Below, one piece after another: positions 7,566 through 16,901 of a DNA stretch of 50,496 bases. Each line of letters opens with the position of its first letter. The first letter of the stretch is position 1. The stretch lies in the NCBI GenBank assembly GCA_002315815.1, contig DCIN01000061.1:1-50496 (forward strand), given 5' to 3'. The notes under the pieces are model-generated. The model made no database searches, was not told the DNA's origin, and saw nothing but the letters and a program-made list of their open reading frames with translations. Made by a program: the position numbers and the translations under genes. The stretch comes from Bacteroidales bacterium UBA1725 (GTDB lineage Bacteria > Bacteroidota > Bacteroidia > Bacteroidales > UBA932).

Positions 7566-8258
7566 ATGATTTACACGAAAGAAGTGCAGCAGATGTGCTG
7601 CGTAGCAAAAGGCGCAAATCACGCCAATGCCCCCATTCCCGAAGAAGGCAAATGGGTGCATGCCAAGGAAATAAAGGATATTTCCGGACTTACCCACGGA
7701 ATAGGCTGGTGTGCTCCTCAGCAGGGATGCTGCAAACTCACGCTCAATGTCAAGGACGGAATCATCGAGGAGGCTCTCGTAGAGACACTCGGTTGCTCAG
7801 GTATGACTCATTCAGCTGCTATGGCTTCAGAGATTCTTCCCGGCAAGACCCTTCTCGAGGCTCTCAACACTGACCTTGTTTGCGATGCCATCAACACAGC
7901 TATGCGTGAACTCTTCCTTCAGATTGTTTACGGGCGCACCCAGTCCGCATTTTCCGAGGGCGGTCTTCCCATCGGAGGCAGTCTTGAGGATCTTGGAAAG
8001 AACCTCCGCAGCCAGGTCGGCACTATGTACGGCACCAAGGCCAAGGGCAGCCGCTATCTCGAGATGACGGAAGGCTATTGCACCAAGATGGCTCTCGATG
8101 CAAACAATGAGGTCATCGGCTATGAGTTTGTCAACTTGGGCAAGCTTATGGATGCCCTCAAGGCCGGTGCCACAGGTCCTGAAGCCATAGAGAAGGCAAA
8201 AGGAACCTATGGACGTTTCAATGATGCAGTTAAATATATCGACCCCCGCAAAGAGTAA
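7566..8258 (+). CDS. NifU/IscU-like iron-sulfur cluster scaffold protein
   Basis: A 230-residue cytoplasmic protein related to the NifU/IscU N-terminal scaffold fold. Conserved cysteines occur at 11-12, 49, 55-56 and 77, the last in LGCSGMTHSAAMASEILPG, the equivalent of the IscU cluster-binding loop. The protein is longer than IscU (about 130) and belongs to the group found beside GGGtGRT proteins in anaerobes. The start at 7566 is preferred to the in-frame upstream ATG at 7527 because the -7 box ends at 7529. The partner gene begins 6 nt after the stop, so the two are surely co-expressed. The client proteins are unknown to me, and a role in building or delivering Fe-S clusters is inferred. 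Confidence 0.75.
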   Translation: MIYTKEVQQMCCVAKGANHANAPIPEEGKWVHAKEIKDISGLTHGIGWCAPQQGCCKLTLNVKDGIIEEALVETLGCSGMTHSAAMASEILPGKTLLEALNTDLVCDAINTAMRELFLQIVYGRTQSAFSEGGLPIGGSLEDLGKNLRSQVGTMYGTKAKGSRYLEMTEGYCTKMALDANNEVIGYEFVNLGKLMDALKAGATGPEAIEKAKGTYGRFNDAVKYIDPRKE

Positions 8259-8264
8259 GACATT

Positions 8265-9260
8265 ATGGCACTTTTCGAAAGTTACGAGCGCAGAATTGAT
8301 CAGATCAACGTCGCTCTCCAGAAATATGGTATCAAGGACATCGACGAGGCCAAGGCCATCTGCGATGCCAAGGGCATAGATCCTTACAAGATGTGTGAGG
8401 ACACCCAGAAAATCTGTTTCGAGAATGCAAAATGGGCTTACGTTGTCGGCGCTGCCATTGCAATCAAGAAGGGCTGCAAGAACGCTGCCGATGCCGCTGA
8501 GGCTATTGGTGAGGGTCTGCAGGCATTCTGCATTCCCGGTTCCGTTGCAGACGACCGTAAGGTCGGACTCGGTCACGGCAATCTCGCCGCAAGACTTCTC
8601 CGCGAGGAGACCGAATGCTTCGCATTCCTTGCAGGCCACGAGTCCTATGCAGCCGCAGAAGGTGCAATCAAAATTGCGGAGATGGCCAACAAGGTTCGCA
8701 AGAAACCCCTCCGTGTCATTCTCAACGGTCTCGGAAAGGATGCTGCCAAGATTATCTCCCGCATCAACGGATTCACTTATGTCCAGACCCAGTTTGATTA
8801 CTACACCGGAGAAGTGAAAGTTCTCTCTGAAACCAAGTACTCAGAGGGAGTACGCGGCGGTGTACGCTGTTATGGTTCCGACGATGTTCGCGAGGGCGTG
8901 GCAATTATGTGGAAGGAAAATGTAGATGTTTCCATCACCGGCAACTCGACCAACCCCACACGTTTCCAGCATCCTGTTGCAGGAACATACAAGAAGGAGC
9001 GTGTTCTTGCCGGCAAGCCCTATTTCTCCGTTGCCTCCGGTGGCGGTACCGGCCGTACCCTGCATCCGGACAATATGGCTGCAGGTCCCGCATCTTACGG
9101 TATGACCGACACCCTCGGCCGTATGCACTCCGACGCTCAGTTTGCAGGCTCAAGCTCTGTTCCCGCACACGTGGAGATGATGGGCTTTATGGGTATGGGC
9201 AACAATCCTATGGTCGGTGCAACCGTAGCCGTAGCCGTAGCTGTCGCTCAGGCAATGTAG
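8265..9260 (+). CDS. GGGtGRT family protein (partner of Fe-S scaffold)
   Basis: A 331-residue soluble protein carrying the family-naming motif GGGTGRT at residues 259-265, followed by LHPDNM. Conserved glycine-rich and cysteine-containing segments precede it (KMCEDTQKICFENAKWAYVVGAA, GLGHGNLAARLL). There is no signal peptide or membrane segment. The family is known mainly from its steady genomic pairing with the NifU-like protein encoded just upstream, and to my knowledge its biochemical role is not established. The glycine-rich motif could bind a nucleotide or phosphate, but that is conjecture. A hairpin terminator follows 33 nt after the stop, so this is a two-gene operon. Confidence 0.8.
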   Translation: MALFESYERRIDQINVALQKYGIKDIDEAKAICDAKGIDPYKMCEDTQKICFENAKWAYVVGAAIAIKKGCKNAADAAEAIGEGLQAFCIPGSVADDRKVGLGHGNLAARLLREETECFAFLAGHESYAAAEGAIKIAEMANKVRKKPLRVILNGLGKDAAKIISRINGFTYVQTQFDYYTGEVKVLSETKYSEGVRGGVRCYGSDDVREGVAIMWKENVDVSITGNSTNPTRFQHPVAGTYKKERVLAGKPYFSVASGGGTGRTLHPDNMAAGPASYGMTDTLGRMHSDAQFAGSSSVPAHVEMMGFMGMGNNPMVGATVAVAVAVAQAM

Positions 9261-9292
9261 CTTGTTTTCAAGGATAATAACTTGACTTCCAT

Positions 9293-9326
9293 TACCTGTA
9301 ATCTTCCACTGGATTACAGGTATTTT
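9293..9326 (+). terminator. Intrinsic terminator after GGGtGRT gene
   Basis: A perfect 11-bp stem (TACCTGTAATC 9293-9303, GATTACAGGTA 9312-9322) with an 8-nt loop is followed by TTTT. The next promoter's -7 box starts 3 nt later, so the operons are tightly packed. Confidence 0.75.
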
Positions 9327-9328
9327 GT

Positions 9329-9336
9329 TAAATTTG
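9329..9336 (+). promoter_or_regulatory. -7 box of SusC/D pair 1 promoter
   Basis: TAAATTTG fits TAnnTTTG and lies 30 nt before the SusC ATG. Its -33 region would fall inside the upstream terminator hairpin. Confidence 0.5.
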
Positions 9337-9366
9337 TGGGAATAAACTATCAATAACCAAACAACA

Positions 9367-12300
9367 ATGAGAATCATTAAAACCCTTTTGATCTCTCTTG
9401 GCATCTTCTTCTTCGGAGGATTGGCCCTTGCTCAGAACAGAACCGTCACTGGTGTTGTTTCTGATGCAGATGGCGAACCTGTTCCCGGAGTGGCCGTGGT
9501 AGCCAAGACTTCTTCAAACACCATTGGCCAGACGACGGATGCCAATGGAAAGTACTCAATCAGTTTGCCGTCATCGGTCAAAACTCTCACTTTCTCCGCT
9601 TTGGGATATGAAGAGATTACCTCTGACGTTAATTCTTCAGTATTGAATGTGACGCTTCAGGAATCGGCTCTGTTCCTCGAGGAAGCTGTGTCCATCGGAT
9701 ATGCCAAAGTGAAGAGAAAGGACCTCACCGGTTCTTCCGTTTCTGTGACCGGCGGAGAACTCGCCCAGATTCCTGTCACTTCGGCCGCACAGGCCCTTAC
9801 CGGAAAGGCTGCCGGTGTCAATGTCGTGACTCAGAGCGGTGCTCCAGGTGCCTCTATCAATATCACGGTGCGTGGCGGTACATCCATCACCCAGTCCACA
9901 TCTCCTCTCTATATCGTTGACGGATTTGCGATGGAGAACGGACTCCAGACGGTCGATATCAATGATATCGAGTCCATCGACGTTCTGAAGGATGCCTCTG
10001 CCACCGCAATTTATGGTGCACAGGGTTCAAACGGTGTGATTCTTATCACGACCAAGTCAGGAAAGGAAGGCAAGACTGTTGTCACATACAACGGTTATGT
10101 GGAATTCGAGAAACTCGGCAAGCACATCGACCTTCTTGGAGTGGAGGACTATGTGAAGTATCAGTATGAATTTATGACCCTTCAGGGAAAGATTGACAGC
10201 TGGGCATCAATGTTCGGAGGAGATCCGTCAGATCCGTCATTCTATACCGGTGCCTATTCCAACATCACATCCCAGTATTCGGGCAAGACTCCCATAGACT
10301 GGCAGAATGAAGTTTTCGGAGGTACCGGCGTAACCCATTCCCACAATGTCAGCATCAACGGAGGAACGGACAAGACCAAGTTCCTCATCTCTTACAACAA
10401 CAATACCCAGAACGGTATTATGGCAAAGCACGGCTATGTGCGCAACTCGCTCAGGGCCAAGGTTAACCACGAACTTTGGAAGGGCGTGAGACTTGATTTC
10501 TCTTCAAGTTTCACAGACACCAAGCTCGAAGGCGGCGGTTCCCTCGGCGGTTCCCTCAAGAAGACCATACTTCAGCCTGTGACAGGAGGAAAGCGTTATA
10601 CCAACGAGGAGATGCTCTCCCGTGATCTCGGGGAAGAAATGCTTGCCATCGACTCCCAGTATGATCTCAACAACCCCATTCTTGAGAATTCTGCTGTGGA
10701 TGACCTCAAATATACCCGTCAGTTCAACGTGAATGCAGGAATTGAAATTGATATTCTCAAGAATCTCACCTGGAGAACCGCAGGTAATTACACCTGGCAG
10801 CAGGTCCGCAGCGACTACTGGGACAACGGTACCACAAGGTCCGCCCAGAACTACAAGGTGGATACCCAGAAGGGAGTATATCCCTGGGGAAGGCGCGGCA
10901 ATTCCGAAAGATACTCATATCAGATTACCAATACTCTCAACTGGAACGGTGATTTCGGCCAGCACAACATCAATCTGCTCGCCGGTCAGGAAGTTCTCTT
11001 CAACCAGTCCCAGAGCGAGAGCAATACGTATTACGGCTTCCCGGCCAGCAACTTCGGCCTGAATGACATTTCAATGGCCCAGTCATACAGCAGGTCATCC
11101 AGCCTGAGCAAGAATTCCATCCTGTCCTTCTTCGCCCGTGCGATGTACAATTATGACGACCGTTATCTCATTACGGCATCCGTCCGTGCTGACGGTTCCT
11201 CCAAGTTCGCCAAAGGCAACAAATGGGGATTCTTCCCTTCAGCATCTGCTGCGTGGAGAGTGTCTCAGGAGGACTTCTACCGCAACGGAACTTACAAGAA
11301 CTTTATGAACAGGCTCAAGCTACGTGTCGGTTACGGTGCATCGGGTAACTGCAATGTCGCCAATAATATGTACGCTACAGATTATGGTTCAGGACATTAC
11401 GCCATCAATAAGACTGATGTTTCCACCCTTAAGCCAGGTTCTACGGTCGGCAATCCCAATCTCAAGTGGGAGACCACCGCTTCCTTCAACGTGGGTGTGG
11501 ATATGGGTATCGTCCACGACCGGGTTTCTGTCAGCGTGGACTGGTACAACAATGAGTCAAAGGACCTTATCATCCAGAACAGCATACCTTCATCGACAGG
11601 TTACACTTCCCAGTATCAGAACATAGGTTCCATCCGCAACCGTGGCGTCGAGGCTGTCATCAACTCCATCAACATAGAGAACAAGGACTTCCGCTGGTCC
11701 ACGGATTTCAATATCTCCTTCAACAAGAGCAAAGTGCTTGCGATATATGGAAACGGCGGCGAGGATTATATGACCCGCTCCGCTGAGGAAGGCCATTGCC
11801 AGTATATGATAAAAGTAGGCCAGCCTATCGGCCAGTTCTACGGATTCGAGTACGACGGAATCTATACGACCGATGATTTCGTTCAGAATGCCGACGGTAC
11901 CTACTCTCTCAAACCCGGTGTTCCCTACGACAGCAACCGCAAGCCATCGAGCATCAAGCCCGGTGATTTCAAGCTCAAGGCCCAGACGGACGCGAAGGAC
12001 GCAAATGGCACATCCACGTTCAACTCTACCAAGAATGACGACAAGGTGGTCATCGGAAACGCTATGCCCATATTCTCTGGCGGTATGACCAACACTTTCA
12101 CCTATAAGGGATTCGACCTGTCCATATTTATGAACTTCAGCTTCGGCAACAAGGTGTTCAATATGTCGACACAGCGCTTCATAGGACCATACCTCCCCAA
12201 TCAGACTATGCTTTCGACTATGTCGAAGAGATTCACCCTGATTGACCCTGCCACCGGAAAAGAAACCACCAATCTGGCAAGATTGGCGGAAATCAATCCC

Positions 12301-12630
12301 AACCAGTATGACGATGACATTATGTGGAGTCTCAACTCTGACAACAAACTCGCCATCACTTGCCCTATGGACAAATATGTTGAGGATGGTTCCTACCTGA
12401 GACTCAACACTATAACCTTCGGATACACCATCCCCAAGAAGGTCACCCGTGTTGCTCACATCGAGAACCTCCGCTTCTATGTCACCCTCCACAATATCCA
12501 CACTTTCACAAAGTACAGCGGATATGACCCCGAGGTGTCCAATTCCAGCAGTATTCTCACTCAGGGTATGGACAGTTCATCATATCCTCGTTCAAAGGGT
12601 TGCGTATTCGGTCTTAACCTCTCATTCTAA
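9367..12630 (+). CDS. SusC-like TonB-dependent outer-membrane transporter 1
   Basis: A 1087-residue SusC/RagA-type importer. In order: signal peptide (about 1-22, ending LALAQ), a carboxypeptidase-regulatory-like beta-sandwich (about 25-105, GVVSDADGEPVPGVAV), a TonB plug (about 115-225, with YIVDGF, IESIDVLKDASATAIYG and GVILITTKSGKEG), then the 22-strand barrel ending FGLNLSF with a terminal Phe. It moves substrates across the outer membrane using TonB energy, with the SusD lipoprotein as lid. SusD starts 12 nt downstream. No glycanase is attached to this pair. The pectin genes lie upstream but are separated by the Fe-S pair and a terminator, so the substrate is open. Confidence 0.95.
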   Translation: MRIIKTLLISLGIFFFGGLALAQNRTVTGVVSDADGEPVPGVAVVAKTSSNTIGQTTDANGKYSISLPSSVKTLTFSALGYEEITSDVNSSVLNVTLQESALFLEEAVSIGYAKVKRKDLTGSSVSVTGGELAQIPVTSAAQALTGKAAGVNVVTQSGAPGASINITVRGGTSITQSTSPLYIVDGFAMENGLQTVDINDIESIDVLKDASATAIYGAQGSNGVILITTKSGKEGKTVVTYNGYVEFEKLGKHIDLLGVEDYVKYQYEFMTLQGKIDSWASMFGGDPSDPSFYTGAYSNITSQYSGKTPIDWQNEVFGGTGVTHSHNVSINGGTDKTKFLISYNNNTQNGIMAKHGYVRNSLRAKVNHELWKGVRLDFSSSFTDTKLEGGGSLGGSLKKTILQPVTGGKRYTNEEMLSRDLGEEMLAIDSQYDLNNPILENSAVDDLKYTRQFNVNAGIEIDILKNLTWRTAGNYTWQQVRSDYWDNGTTRSAQNYKVDTQKGVYPWGRRGNSERYSYQITNTLNWNGDFGQHNINLLAGQEVLFNQSQSESNTYYGFPASNFGLNDISMAQSYSRSSSLSKNSILSFFARAMYNYDDRYLITASVRADGSSKFAKGNKWGFFPSASAAWRVSQEDFYRNGTYKNFMNRLKLRVGYGASGNCNVANNMYATDYGSGHYAINKTDVSTLKPGSTVGNPNLKWETTASFNVGVDMGIVHDRVSVSVDWYNNESKDLIIQNSIPSSTGYTSQYQNIGSIRNRGVEAVINSINIENKDFRWSTDFNISFNKSKVLAIYGNGGEDYMTRSAEEGHCQYMIKVGQPIGQFYGFEYDGIYTTDDFVQNADGTYSLKPGVPYDSNRKPSSIKPGDFKLKAQTDAKDANGTSTFNSTKNDDKVVIGNAMPIFSGGMTNTFTYKGFDLSIFMNFSFGNKVFNMSTQRFIGPYLPNQTMLSTMSKRFTLIDPATGKETTNLARLAEINPNQYDDDIMWSLNSDNKLAITCPMDKYVEDGSYLRLNTITFGYTIPKKVTRVAHIENLRFYVTLHNIHTFTKYSGYDPEVSNSSSILTQGMDSSSYPRSKGCVFGLNLSF

Positions 12631-12642
12631 TAGCATACGGAT

Positions 12643-14490
12643 ATGAAAAAATATATTGCAATCATCAGTTTTGCTGCGCTTTCTCTGTTTGCGGTATCCT
12701 GTGAAGGGTTCCTTGAGATTCCTTCAGAGACCAAGTTCGACAGCAGTTCAATCTTCAGCTCATATGACAAGGCTGAGATGGCGGTTCTGGCTGCATATCC
12801 TGCAGGTTATAACCGCGAGATGTGGTATCAGCTCGGTATGGGCACCGACGAGGTGATTTCCACTGAAGGTTCCACAAACTCCAAGAACCAGATAGGAAAT
12901 TATGTACTCAGTGGCGGAATAACAGGAACATCCACCTACACTTCAGCATATGCGGCCATAGAGTATGCCAATGTCTGCATAGACGGTCTTTCCAAGGTCA
13001 ATATCAGCGGTATTGACAGGCTTGTCGGTGAGTGCTACTGCATACGTGCGATGGCTTATCTCAACCTTGTCCGTTACTGGGGAGACGTTCCTTACACCAC
13101 AGTTCCCGTGGCCTCTCTGGAGTCATTCTATTCCTCCAGAGTGAGCAGGGACGAGATTCTTGACGGATGTGTCAAAGACCTTCAGGACGCTGTCAAACTA
13201 CTTCCTTGGAAGAGCGAGATTTCCGATTTCACTCCTGAGAGATACTGCAAGGAATCGGCCTATGCCCTTCTTGCCAGGGTGGCTCTCTACGATGCAGGAT
13301 ACTCTCTGCGCTGGGATATGAACACCGTTCCCTATGCAGTAGGCAGTGTCAAGATTGCAAAGCGTGATGACTCTGCGAAAGTCAAGGAACTCAACAAGAT
13401 AGCTATGGATGCCTGCAAGGCGGTGATGGACAGGGGATCATTCTCTCTCGACACCGACTATGCCAACATTTTCCGTGACCTCGTGAACGGAAGATACAAC
13501 AAGGAATCCATACTTGAGCAGGGCCAGTACGGAACCAACTGCAATGTGGAGACAGGCTATACCAACGCAGCGTTCTGCCACGCCAGCAGTATGTACGGTA
13601 AAGCTCAGCCGGCGATGAAGATGAATCCGGCTCTCTACTTCGATTACGAAGAAGGAGACCAGAGACGTGATGTCTCCATCTGCACCTATGCGGTGGACGA
13701 CAAGAGCAACCTCCATCTTCATCCTTACGGAGGTTTCTATGTTGGCAAATTCCGTGTAAGCTGGAAATCATCCATAGGCACTGCCACCAACAAGAGGGAC
13801 ATCAACTGGCCCTGGTTCAGATATGACCATATCCTCCTTATGTACGCAGAGGCCGCAAACGAATATAACGGAGCACCTACGACAGAGGCCATCAATGCGC
13901 TCAAACAAATCAGAATCAGAGCTTTCGGAAGCGAGAGCCTGATTGGGACCATTCCCACCGACCACGACGGTTTCCTTAATGCAATCATCGAGGAGAACAA
14001 GCTTGAGTTTGCGGGAGAATCCTGGCGCCGTACTGAGCTTTGCCGCTGGGGTATTCAGTATGAGACTCTTATGGCAACAAAGGACAAGCTCGTGAAGATT
14101 GCCGGACGTGAAGGAAAGTATGCCAACTTCGACAGATATCGTGCCTACAAACCCGTGGCCGGAGTTTTCAACTATTCCGACACTGTTGTTCCTTATGTCG
14201 GAGCACAGACTTTGGAGGAATTGAACAACAAACTCAGCGCAGATGCTCCGAACTGGACCATAGTCGATATGTACAACAACAAGGTAGCAGCAAATACCGA
14301 CAGCGCCTTGCAGATGGCGGGGTATTCTTCCGGCGAATGGCAGGGAAATACCGGATTTTCTGATTTGGCCTGGTACAAGGACCTCTTCAGGGGACTCACA
14401 AAGAACAAGACCGAAATCTGTCCTTTGAGCCAGACTTCAGTCATAGACGTGAATCCCGGTCTCAAGGATCAGCAGGCACCTGGATATTAG
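12643..14490 (+). CDS. SusD/RagB-like surface lipoprotein 1
   Basis: A 615-residue lipoprotein (lipobox AVSC, Cys20) with the SusD beginning CEGFLEIPSETKF and the helical TPR-type core (IRAMAYLNLVRYWGDVPYTTVPV). SusD proteins sit on the SusC barrel as a hinged lid that captures the ligand. The C-terminal part contains the typical ILLMYAEAANEYNGAP and IIEENKLEFAGESWRRTELCRWG segments. It pairs with the SusC encoded 12 nt upstream, and a hairpin terminator ends the unit. The ligand cannot be inferred from sequence. It is somewhat longer than the common 500-560 residues. Confidence 0.93.
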   Translation: MKKYIAIISFAALSLFAVSCEGFLEIPSETKFDSSSIFSSYDKAEMAVLAAYPAGYNREMWYQLGMGTDEVISTEGSTNSKNQIGNYVLSGGITGTSTYTSAYAAIEYANVCIDGLSKVNISGIDRLVGECYCIRAMAYLNLVRYWGDVPYTTVPVASLESFYSSRVSRDEILDGCVKDLQDAVKLLPWKSEISDFTPERYCKESAYALLARVALYDAGYSLRWDMNTVPYAVGSVKIAKRDDSAKVKELNKIAMDACKAVMDRGSFSLDTDYANIFRDLVNGRYNKESILEQGQYGTNCNVETGYTNAAFCHASSMYGKAQPAMKMNPALYFDYEEGDQRRDVSICTYAVDDKSNLHLHPYGGFYVGKFRVSWKSSIGTATNKRDINWPWFRYDHILLMYAEAANEYNGAPTTEAINALKQIRIRAFGSESLIGTIPTDHDGFLNAIIEENKLEFAGESWRRTELCRWGIQYETLMATKDKLVKIAGREGKYANFDRYRAYKPVAGVFNYSDTVVPYVGAQTLEELNNKLSADAPNWTIVDMYNNKVAANTDSALQMAGYSSGEWQGNTGFSDLAWYKDLFRGLTKNKTEICPLSQTSVIDVNPGLKDQQAPGY

Positions 14491-14508
14491 TGTAATTTTT
14501 ACCAAAAC

Positions 14509-14540
14509 AAAGAGGTCGGCAGAAAAATGTCGGCCTCTTT
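14509..14540. terminator. Bidirectional terminator between SusD 1 and SpoU genes
   Basis: AAAGAGGTCGGC (14509-14520) pairs with GTCGGCCTCTTT (14529-14540) over 12 pairs with two G-U, around an 8-nt A-rich loop. T-rich sequence occurs on both sides, which suits the convergent genes. Confidence 0.7.
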
Positions 14541-14573
14541 CTGATATTCACTTAGATACTCCACCGATTCTGT

Positions 14574-15392
14574 TCAGATACCGCGCAATTCCCAGAAAGC
14601 CACCGCCGCCGCAGCTGCGACGTTGAGGGAATCCACATTGTTCTTCATTGGAATACGCACCGTGTAGTCACATTCACAGATTGTTTCGGGAGCGAGTCCG
14701 TCCCCTTCCGTTCCCAATACCAGAGCCACACGGTCAATTGCCTTCAGGGCAGGATCATCCAAAGAGATGCTCTGCTCGCTGAGGGCAAGGGCGACGGTTT
14801 TGAAGCCATAGTCCCTGAGAGATCCGACAGAGCTGTCCAACCAAGTCCAAGGAATTTGGAACACGGTACCCATAGAGACGCGTACTGCACGACGGTTCAA
14901 TGGATTACAGGTGGTTCTGGTAAGCAGGACCGCATCCGCTCCCAGAGCCGCAGCCGAACGGAAAATCGCTCCGATGTTGGTGGTGTTGGTAACGCTGTCT
15001 ATCACTGCCACCTTGCGGGCATCTTTCAGCACACTTTCCACCGTCGGGAGTTCCGGCCTCACCATAGCGCACAGGATACAACGGGTCATTGGGAAACCCG
15101 TCAGCTCCTTCAACAGATCGTGGCTGCCTGTATAGATTGGAATGTCTCCATAGATTGAGTGATTTTCCAATCGCTCAATTGTAGGGGCGGCAATACCTCT
15201 GATGTGTCTTTCTTCAGTGAGAAGAGCCCTGGGCTTGTACCCTGCATCCAAGGCCAGATTAATGACTTTCGGGCTTTCGGCTATGAATAGTGCCTCATCG
15301 ACCAGACGTTTGTCGCACAATTGGGCTTCTGTCAGCGACGAGAAGATTTCCACGCCTGAATCCGAAAGTGAACTTATATGAATAATCGGCAT
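14574..15392 (-). CDS. SpoU/TrmH-family RNA 2'-O-methyltransferase
   Basis: A 272-residue cytoplasmic enzyme with the three SPOUT-class motifs: NTTNIGAIFRSAAALG (136-151), LVLGTEGDGL (225-234) and IPMKNNVDSLNVAAAAAVA (247-265). The last two form the knotted S-adenosylmethionine site. An N-terminal RNA-binding-like region (about 1-110) precedes the catalytic domain, as in rRNA-modifying members. Family enzymes methylate ribose 2'-OH in rRNA or tRNA; the exact position modified cannot be assigned here. It is transcribed from a minus-strand promoter at about 15400-15407, divergent from the barrel gene, and converges on the SusD 1 terminator. Confidence 0.9.
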   Translation of the reverse strand: MPIIHISSLSDSGVEIFSSLTEAQLCDKRLVDEALFIAESPKVINLALDAGYKPRALLTEERHIRGIAAPTIERLENHSIYGDIPIYTGSHDLLKELTGFPMTRCILCAMVRPELPTVESVLKDARKVAVIDSVTNTTNIGAIFRSAAALGADAVLLTRTTCNPLNRRAVRVSMGTVFQIPWTWLDSSVGSLRDYGFKTVALALSEQSISLDDPALKAIDRVALVLGTEGDGLAPETICECDYTVRIPMKNNVDSLNVAAAAAVAFWELRGI

Positions 15393-15399
15393 ATCTCCG

Positions 15400-15407
15400 C
15401 GAAGTTA
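15400..15407 (-). promoter_or_regulatory. -7-like box of the SpoU gene
   Basis: The minus strand reads TAACTTCG, close to TAnnTTTG with one mismatch, 8 nt before the ATG. It shares the intergenic region with the divergent plus-strand promoter at 15450-15457. Confidence 0.35.
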
Positions 15408-15449
15408 GCAAGTAAATCCCAAAAGTTTGCAAGAGAGTCTCTTTTGTTT

Positions 15450-15457
15450 TATATTTG
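15450..15457 (+). promoter_or_regulatory. -7 box of the outer-membrane barrel gene
   Basis: TATATTTG matches TAnnTTTG, with TTGC about 20 nt upstream as a -33 element. It implies a 5' leader of about 65 nt before the ATG at 15531. Confidence 0.6.
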
Positions 15458-15530
15458 CTATCTCAACGTTGCTCTGGTGGCGTATTTGATAATCAGCAAT
15501 CACTTTTTCGACATTCAGTAATCAAATAAT

Positions 15531-16184
15531 ATGAAAGTAAAACAAATAACTCTGGCATCGGTCTTTATTTTCCTTTTGAGTGCGGTTTCCGTTTATGCTC
15601 AGGACAACTGGGATTTCGGTGTCAAGGGGGGCATTGCGCTCAATATGATGCCCCACACCACACTTGACGTAAAGGATGAGTACAAGGCCAATTTCGGATT
15701 CCAGGGTGGCGCGTTCGTCAACGTGGCCCTTTCTGATATGATTCTCGCCCAGGTGGAGGTCCTGTACAGCCGTAAGGGTGTGACCACCACCAACCATTTT
15801 GGCGAAGATGTTTTCGGTGGTTCTGCACTCACCTACACCCGCAACATCCATTACCTGCAGTTCCCTGTCCTGGTGGGTTTCCATTCCCTTCTGGACAACA
15901 AACTGAGTCTTCTTCTGGGCCCCGAACTTGGTGTGTACCTTGGTGACAGAATCAAAACGAACTACGACTCACCGAGTTACAATACGAATAAGTGCAATCC
16001 GTTCAATCTTGGGCTCGGTCTGCAGGCAGCGTATTACATAACCGACAATCTTGGAATTGAACTCAAGTTTGACTTGGGCCTGACCCATACTTTCAAGAAA
16101 CAACCGGAGGGATCAGTGATTCCGGACGACAAGGGACGCAACTCTGCGGTTCAGATGAACATCTGCTACAGATTCGGGTATTGA
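15531..16184 (+). CDS. Outer-membrane beta-barrel protein (PorT/OMP_b-brl_2-like)
   Basis: A 217-residue protein with a cleavable signal peptide (about 1-23, ending VSVYAQ) and alternating hydrophobic strands ending ICYRFGY, the aromatic C-terminus of outer-membrane barrels. The pattern (FGVKGGIALNMM, VEVLYSRKGVTT, LQFPVLVGF, LGLGLQAAYYI) is that of the small 8- to 10-strand barrels common in Bacteroidota. The role is unknown; relatives are often called PorT-like without functional proof. Its stop codon lies in the first unit of a 12-bp tandem repeat. A second barrel gene follows 93 nt later, perhaps co-transcribed. Confidence 0.75.
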   Translation: MKVKQITLASVFIFLLSAVSVYAQDNWDFGVKGGIALNMMPHTTLDVKDEYKANFGFQGGAFVNVALSDMILAQVEVLYSRKGVTTTNHFGEDVFGGSALTYTRNIHYLQFPVLVGFHSLLDNKLSLLLGPELGVYLGDRIKTNYDSPSYNTNKCNPFNLGLGLQAAYYITDNLGIELKFDLGLTHTFKKQPEGSVIPDDKGRNSAVQMNICYRFGY

Positions 16185-16215
16185 TTCCCCCATTGATTTC
16201 CCCATTGATTCCTCG
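16180..16215 (+). repeat. 12-bp tandem repeat at the barrel gene stop
   Basis: Three units of ATTGATTYCCCC (16180-16191, 16192-16203 and 16204-16215, the last diverged) run head to tail. The TGA stop of the barrel gene is inside the first unit. It looks like replication slippage. Confidence 0.7.
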
Positions 16216-16277
16216 GAAATTTATCCGGAGATTCATCCATAAAATCAGATTATTCAACACTTTTCAGCCATTCAGCT

Positions 16278-16901
16278 ATGAAAAAGACAGCAATTATTCT
16301 TGCAACGGTTTTCGTATCGGCAGTATCATTTGCCAAGGTCCCCGGATCAATCAGTGCAAGTGCGGGAGTGGGCATTGAACCCTATTTTTATTCCAGCGGT
16401 TCCTGGAATCCCGAATCCCTTTCCGGAGTATTTGTGCGCGCAGACTATGAATTCCATTTCACTCAAGTCAGCGGATTAAGCACCGGTATCCGTCTGGATT
16501 ATCTCGGTCTCGGTGATTATGCCAAACTGTCAAAAGGTTCTTACACATTCGAGACAAGCTGGAAGAAACTTTATGTCGATGTCCCCGTCAAGTACAATGC
16601 GCATTTCGATGGCTTCTACTTCAATGCAGGTCCGATTCTCCGGATTCTTGCAAGCTACAGTTACAAGGAGACTGAAGTCACCACGGGAGAGAGTCAATCT
16701 TACAATGAACTGAAAGGGGGTAATTTCAATCTTTTCAATCTTGGGGGAGGTCTGGATTTGGGTTATGTGTTCACTACCGGCATCAGACTTTCGGCAGGTT
16801 GTGAGTACTACTTCCTGAACGGTATCAAGAACAGTATTGAAAACGGCCCGGACGGATTCAAGAGTATGTTCATCACTTTCGGTGTGGGCTATTGCTTCTA
16901 G
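16278..16901 (+). CDS. Second small outer-membrane beta-barrel protein
   Basis: A 207-residue protein with a signal peptide (about 1-19, ending SFA) and about eight amphipathic strands, ending FITFGVGYCF. It resembles its upstream neighbour in size and pattern but is not a close copy. The likely cell location is the outer membrane. The function is not known. The last 29 bp overlap the convergent C_GCAxxG_C_C gene, so the two mRNAs are complementary at their 3' ends and no terminator separates them. Confidence 0.7.
   Translation: MKKTAIILATVFVSAVSFAKVPGSISASAGVGIEPYFYSSGSWNPESLSGVFVRADYEFHFTQVSGLSTGIRLDYLGLGDYAKLSKGSYTFETSWKKLYVDVPVKYNAHFDGFYFNAGPILRILASYSYKETEVTTGESQSYNELKGGNFNLFNLGGGLDLGYVFTTGIRLSAGCEYYFLNGIKNSIENGPDGFKSMFITFGVGYCF

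Noticed and set aside
9293..9326. Hairpin before SusC 1 as a riboswitch
   Set aside because: It is a simple perfect stem followed by T residues and precedes the SusC promoter box, so it is a terminator of the upstream operon.
11590..12501. A 303-codon open frame antisense to SusC 1
   Set aside because: It is fully covered by a well-supported gene and has no family pattern.
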